Positions 56,600 to 60,148 of a DNA stretch of 60,148 bases are shown piece after piece. Position numbers and translations under genes: made by a program. Location of the stretch: contig CALKBZ010000041.1 in the NCBI GenBank assembly GCA_937775295.1, positions 1-60,148 of the forward strand, read 5' to 3'. The notes under the pieces are model-generated. The model did no database searches. It was not told where the DNA came from and saw nothing but the letters and a program-made list of their open reading frames with translations. This DNA is from an uncultured Opitutales bacterium. Its GTDB lineage: Bacteria > Verrucomicrobiota > Verrucomicrobiia > Opitutales > Coraliomargaritaceae. Every line of letters begins with the position of its first letter. Within the stretch, counting starts at the first letter, position 1.

Positions 56600-57538
56600 A
56601 TGCGAAAATCTGAAGATGGCATGCGGATCACATGGATTGGCTTATGGGTGAATCTGTTGTTGGGGCTGATTAAGACACTTGCGGGATGGTCGCTCGGTTC
56701 GAAGGCTTTAATTGCTGATGGTATGCACAGTCTGTTGGATTTGCTGAGCGATATCGCAGTGCTGTTGGGACTATCAATGGCACGTCGTCCGGAGGATGAA
56801 AATCACCACTTTGGACATCACAAATTTGTGAGTTTGGCGAAATTCTTTATTGGCGGTATTTTGATCGTTTTTTCGATCTCTTTGGTGGTGTCCTCGTTGT
56901 TAGACTTTCGCTCGGGGGCAGGTGTGGCTCCCGTGGCGGGGAGTGCGGCCTGTGTCGCGATTGTTTCGATTTTAGTCAAGGAAGCACTGTTTTGGTGGAC
57001 GCGCGGCGTGGCCAAACGCTTGCACTCAGACTTGTTGATGGCGAATGCGTGGCACCATCGAATGGATAGTATCTCATCGGTCGGCGTGGCGGTGGCGCTG
57101 TTGGGCGTGTGGCTCGGCGGCGTGGATTGGGCATTTTTGGATGGTGCGGTTACGTTGGTGTTGGGCTGTTATTTGGTGTTTGAGGCCGCGAAGATCTTTC
57201 TGCGGGCGTGCTCTGATTTGCTCGATGCGGCCCCAGAGCGAGAAGTGATCGAAGATTTACGCGAACATATTTTGCCGACGCCCGGTGCGCTCGCTTATCA
57301 CGACTTTCGGGTGCGGCGGGTCGGCGACGTTTACGAAATCGATCTACATCTGCAAGTGGACCCTAAGATTACGGTCGAGAAGGGGCATCAAGTCGCGCGG
57401 GAAGTGAAGCTGCGACTATGTGAGCAACACCCGGAAGTTTCCAAGGTGCTGGTGCATGTCGAGCCCGCGAATCCGGAGCATCTGTTGAAGCGCGGTATTT
57501 CCGGCGCGGGTGTGGTGTTGTATACAGATAAGGTATGA
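56600..57538 (+). CDS. cation diffusion facilitator (CDF) transporter
   Basis: Proton-coupled exporter of divalent metal ions (Zn, Co, Fe, Mn or Cd). The 312-residue protein has six membrane helices. The first metal site includes A-D40-G-M-H43-S-L-L-D47 in helix 2, a His-containing loop HHFGHHK (69-75) follows, and the second HxxxD site is in WHHRMDSIS near residue 150. The C-terminal 90 residues form the cytoplasmic dimerisation domain (HDFRVRRVGDVYEIDLHL). ATG 56600 is preferred over an upstream TTG. Which metal is carried cannot be told. Confidence 0.93.
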   Translation: MRKSEDGMRITWIGLWVNLLLGLIKTLAGWSLGSKALIADGMHSLLDLLSDIAVLLGLSMARRPEDENHHFGHHKFVSLAKFFIGGILIVFSISLVVSSLLDFRSGAGVAPVAGSAACVAIVSILVKEALFWWTRGVAKRLHSDLLMANAWHHRMDSISSVGVAVALLGVWLGGVDWAFLDGAVTLVLGCYLVFEAAKIFLRACSDLLDAAPEREVIEDLREHILPTPGALAYHDFRVRRVGDVYEIDLHLQVDPKITVEKGHQVAREVKLRLCEQHPEVSKVLVHVEPANPEHLLKRGISGAGVVLYTDKV

Positions 57539-57650
57539 CGCTCGAAGCACCTCCTATGACTGGCTTGAGTGGTGAATTAAAACAAATTTGTAACTTAGCA
57601 TCGCCACGGCGTAAAAAAGCCTTTTACCCTCGGCTTGTCTTTTCCCATCT

Positions 57651-59564
57651 ATGAGCGACCTTCTTAAGCACGAATGCGGCATCGCAATGATCCGTCTCCT
57701 CAAGCCCTTGGCTTACTATCAAGAAAAATACGGCACACCGCTGTATGGCTTTAACCAGCTGTTTCTCCTAATGGAGAAGCAGCATAATCGTGGCCAAGAC
57801 GGCGCGGGTATTGGTTGTGTGAAGCTCAATGTCGATCCAGGACAGCCGTACATGGCGCGCGAGCGCAGTATTAAGACCAACCCGTTGTCGCGTATTTTCC
57901 AGGGGCAACTCAAGGAGTATCAGAAGAAAATCAGTGCAGGTGTGATCCATCCAGAGTTTCCCGACACGGTGAAGAAGAACTTCGGTTATGGCGGTGAAGT
58001 ATTGCTGGGGCATTTGCGCTACGGCACTTCAGGCGTGTACTCATCGTTGAATTGTCACCCCTTCGTGCGGCAGTCGAACTGGCCAACCAAGAACCTGATG
58101 CTCGCTGGTAATTTCACCATTACCAATGAGAAAGACATCAACACCGATCTGATCAACCGCGGTCAACACCCTATTTTCGGCACTGATACACAAGCGGTTC
58201 TCGAATCAATCGGCTTCCATCTGGATGAAGCCCACGACGCCATCTATCACCAAATGCGTGATCAGAATGTCGAAGGGAAGCTCATCCCCAAGATAATCAG
58301 TCAAGACCTCGATCCGATTCGTATCCTCAAGAAGGCGGCAGCCAATTGGGACGGTGGCTATACCATCGCTGGCTTGATCGGTAATGGTGACTCGTTTGTG
58401 ATGCGCGATCCGCAAGGCATACGCCCGTGTTTCTATTTTCAGAATGACGAAGTTGTGGCATACGCCTCCGAGCGCGTGGCACTGATGACAATTTTTAATC
58501 AGCCGATTGAGAATGTCTGCGAGCTCGAACCAGGCACCGCGATGGTGATCAAGGCCGACGGCACGATCTACTCAGATCGTTTCACAGCAGAGCGTCCGAT
58601 CAAGCCTTGCTCGTTTGAGCGTATTTATTTCTCTAGAGGCAACGATGCCGACATCTACCGCGAGCGTAAAGCTCTCGGTGGCGCATTGTTGGAGCAGGTG
58701 GTTAAGTGTATTGATAATGACTTTGCCAATAGCGTATTCAGCTTCGTACCTAATACTGCTGAGACCGCGTACTATGGGTTGCTCGATGCGCTTCGTTTGC
58801 ATCGACGCACGGAAGTGAAGGACGCACTACTTAAAGCAAATGCTGATGGCACGCTGGATGAGCAACTGATCGACAAATTAATTATGGGCAACTGGCCACG
58901 AGGCGAGAAGATTGCTCATAAGGATGTTAAGCTCCGCACCTTCATTGCGCAAGAAAAGGGCCGTGCGCAGCTCGTCTCGCACGTTTACGACATTACTTAC
59001 GGGGTCGTTCAGCCCAATGATAGCCTTGTTTGTATCGACGATTCGATCGTCCGCGGCACTACGCTGAAAGAGTCGATTCTGAAGATTCTGAGCCGCACTA
59101 ATCCGCGCAAAATCGTCGTCGCATCGACTGCGCCACAGATTCGCTACCCTGATTGCTATGGCATCGATATGTCGGAGCTCGGTAAGTTCATCGCATTTAA
59201 GGCGACGGTCCAACTGATTAAAGACGATGGCCAGTCTGACCTATTGAAGGAAGTCTATCGTGATTGTTTGGCGCAAGTGGATCTTCCCGCAGTCGAGCAA
59301 GTCAACCACGTGAAGCGTTTGTATGATCGTTACACCGCCGAGCAAATTTCGAAAAAAATCGGCGATCTTGTCTATCCCAGAAACATCCCATGGCAGGGTG
59401 ATTTAGATGTGGTATTTTTACCCGTTGAGAAGATGCGTGCAGCACTGCCGAACAACAATGGTGACTGGTATTTTACCGGCGATTATCCGACTCCAGGTGG
59501 CTATGCGATGTTGAACAAAGCCTTCATCAACTACTTCGAGAACAAGGATGGTCGCGCTTACTAG
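57651..59564 (+). CDS. purF: amidophosphoribosyltransferase, long form
   Basis: First committed step of purine synthesis: PRPP plus glutamine give phosphoribosylamine. The N-terminal class II glutaminase begins after an 8-residue leader with C9-G-I-A-M; C9 becomes the catalytic N terminus after processing. RGQDGAG, GHLRYGTSG and the NxH-containing NCHPF follow. The PRPP-binding loop is VCIDDSIVRGTT at 460-471. At 637 residues it is about 130-160 longer than E. coli or Bacillus PurF, with extra material in the glutaminase half and C terminus, as in a Bacteroidota-type long PurF. It is alone, with a terminator 30 bases downstream. Confidence 0.93.
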   Translation: MSDLLKHECGIAMIRLLKPLAYYQEKYGTPLYGFNQLFLLMEKQHNRGQDGAGIGCVKLNVDPGQPYMARERSIKTNPLSRIFQGQLKEYQKKISAGVIHPEFPDTVKKNFGYGGEVLLGHLRYGTSGVYSSLNCHPFVRQSNWPTKNLMLAGNFTITNEKDINTDLINRGQHPIFGTDTQAVLESIGFHLDEAHDAIYHQMRDQNVEGKLIPKIISQDLDPIRILKKAAANWDGGYTIAGLIGNGDSFVMRDPQGIRPCFYFQNDEVVAYASERVALMTIFNQPIENVCELEPGTAMVIKADGTIYSDRFTAERPIKPCSFERIYFSRGNDADIYRERKALGGALLEQVVKCIDNDFANSVFSFVPNTAETAYYGLLDALRLHRRTEVKDALLKANADGTLDEQLIDKLIMGNWPRGEKIAHKDVKLRTFIAQEKGRAQLVSHVYDITYGVVQPNDSLVCIDDSIVRGTTLKESILKILSRTNPRKIVVASTAPQIRYPDCYGIDMSELGKFIAFKATVQLIKDDGQSDLLKEVYRDCLAQVDLPAVEQVNHVKRLYDRYTAEQISKKIGDLVYPRNIPWQGDLDVVFLPVEKMRAALPNNNGDWYFTGDYPTPGGYAMLNKAFINYFENKDGRAY

Positions 59565-59592
59565 CGCGCAGACACGTCTCAATTTTTAAAAC

Positions 59593-59624
59593 AAATCGCG
59601 ATCCAGTCATGGGTCGCGATTTTT
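59593..59624 (+). terminator. intrinsic terminator of purF
   Basis: AAATCGCGA and TCGCGATTT arms, extended by CC/GG pairs, form a strong stem followed by TTTTTG. The left A-run also lets it work from the other side. Confidence 0.9.
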
Positions 59625-59720
59625 GTGTATGCTCGCAAACCTAGACCGTGATCTGGTTTTCTATTCTGGGAATGAAGGTGGCGGTTTAGAGTCGGGTTTG
59701 GGAAGCGATGCCGTCTCCGA

Positions 59721-59801
59721 CGTCCCCAGTCTCGCGTGTTAGCGCTTGGGAGGGACGCTGCCCGAACCAACATGCGGAGAGAAGGGACGCGGTCCTTCCA
59801 G
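59721..59801. repeat. pair of small inverted repeats
   Basis: CGTCCC (59721-59726) pairs with GGGACG (59752-59757). Further on, GAAGGGAC and GTCCTTC form a bulged hairpin around a three-base loop (about 59784-59801). The GGGACG-containing words recur several times in about 80 bases, which looks like a dispersed extragenic repeat between two converging genes. Confidence 0.4.
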
Positions 59802-59854
59802 CATTCCAATGCTTAAAGATTCATTTTATTTTTTATGACACTCGTTTCGATGAT

Positions 59855-59892
59855 ACAAAAAAGAGGAAGGCCCGTGCGGTACCTTCCTCTTG
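59855..59892 (-). terminator. intrinsic terminator of the TonB-dependent receptor gene
   Basis: On the minus strand AAGAGGAAGG, an 11-base loop and CCTTCCTCTT are followed by six T, about 13 bases past the receptor stop codon. Confidence 0.9.
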
Positions 59893-59904
59893 ATTAAAAA
59901 TATG

Positions 59905-60148
59905 CTAGGCAGCAGTTACCAGCGGTAGTTGAGCGGTGATGCCAAACTGCTGCGGATCGGCTGGATTCTCGTAGCGACGCGACGTTTCGAAATCAAAAGG
60001 ATTTATCGTGCTGGTATTAAATCGGTTGCCAAAAGAGAATAGGCGCTTTTCGTAGTCTTTATCGAACAGGTTCTTCGCCCAGACTGTCAGTGTCCAATTT
60101 TTATATTGGTACCCTACACTTGCATTGACAGAGGCGACGGCATTGCGC
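59905..60148 (-). CDS. TonB-dependent outer-membrane receptor, C-terminal fragment
   Basis: The last 80 codons of a gene that continues beyond the window edge. The strand pattern SVGYQYKNWTLTVWAKNLFD is the typical final-barrel segment of TonB-dependent receptors (alternating residues, then xNLFDxxY). It is followed by FETSRRYENPADPQQFGITA and a short tail LVTAA. Unlike many receptors it does not end in Phe. TonB-dependent receptors bring siderophores, vitamins or glycans across the outer membrane; the substrate is unknown because the plug is outside the window. Confidence 0.85.
   Translation of the reverse strand, partial: RNAVASVNASVGYQYKNWTLTVWAKNLFDKDYEKRLFSFGNRFNTSTINPFDFETSRRYENPADPQQFGITAQLPLVTAA

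Overview
This 60 kb window looks like an ordinary chromosomal stretch from a Verrucomicrobiota bacterium, probably Opitutales/Puniceicoccales (Coraliomargarita-like). That placement is inferred from gene style only: an arginine-type EF-P, a 637-residue PurF, a split phosphotransacetylase, a W-x3-DP repeat protein, a sialate O-acetylesterase, a TonB-dependent receptor, and many starts without a clear Shine-Dalgarno site. No rRNA, prophage, CRISPR array or intact insertion sequence was seen. One tRNA gene (Glu, TTC) is present.

Layout. 1-4.0 kb, plus strand: MBL-fold hydrolase, ribD, rdgB, pyrC, then a strong terminator. 4.0-6.2 kb, minus: efp, a low-molecular-weight tyrosine phosphatase and a dus gene. 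6.3-7.1 kb: a tiny secreted Cys-repeat protein and the remains of a GspE/PilB ATPase gene. 7.2-8.4 kb, minus: a peroxiredoxin followed by an OmpR-type response regulator with an unusual start. 8.5-11.5 kb, plus: hisG and the agmatine-to-putrescine pair aguB-aguA. 11.6-19.2 kb: tlyA, an MscS channel, rsmJ, a membrane hydrolase, aroC with a G3E-like protein, and an isochorismatase-like hydrolase. 19.6-24.8 kb, plus: an unknown protein, a lipoprotein and an M23 peptidase; the tRNA; purC; a membrane protein coupled to a metallophosphoesterase. 24.8-31.4 kb, minus: TetR regulator, ACT protein, lipB-lipA, and a three-gene cassette made of an unknown acidic protein, a sigma-factor-like protein and a secreted PhoD-like protein that has lost its metal ligands. 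31.6-34.5 kb, plus: a compact acylphosphatase/ABC exporter/TPR operon. 34.6-37.4 kb: a NusG paralog, a broken sugar-transferase gene, a repeat protein and an L,D-transpeptidase. 37.4-49 kb: asd, DUF1643, a sialate esterase, dxs, xseB, the split pta pair, murJ and argH. 49-60 kb: site-2 protease, CvfB-like protein, typA, apaG with a beta-CASP hydrolase, a CDF transporter, purF, and the C-terminal end of a TonB-dependent receptor running off the window.

Most genes are housekeeping: riboflavin, pyrimidine, purine, histidine, chorismate, arginine, lysine/threonine, isoprenoid, lipoate and polyamine synthesis, plus translation factors and rRNA/tRNA modification. The parts most worth a second look are the cassette at 28.5-31.4 kb, the nested inverted-repeat element at 51.7-52.0 kb, the 8-bp tandem repeat at 26.0 kb, the Cys-repeat peptide at 6.3 kb, and two gene remnants (6.9-7.1 kb and 35.3-35.5 kb).
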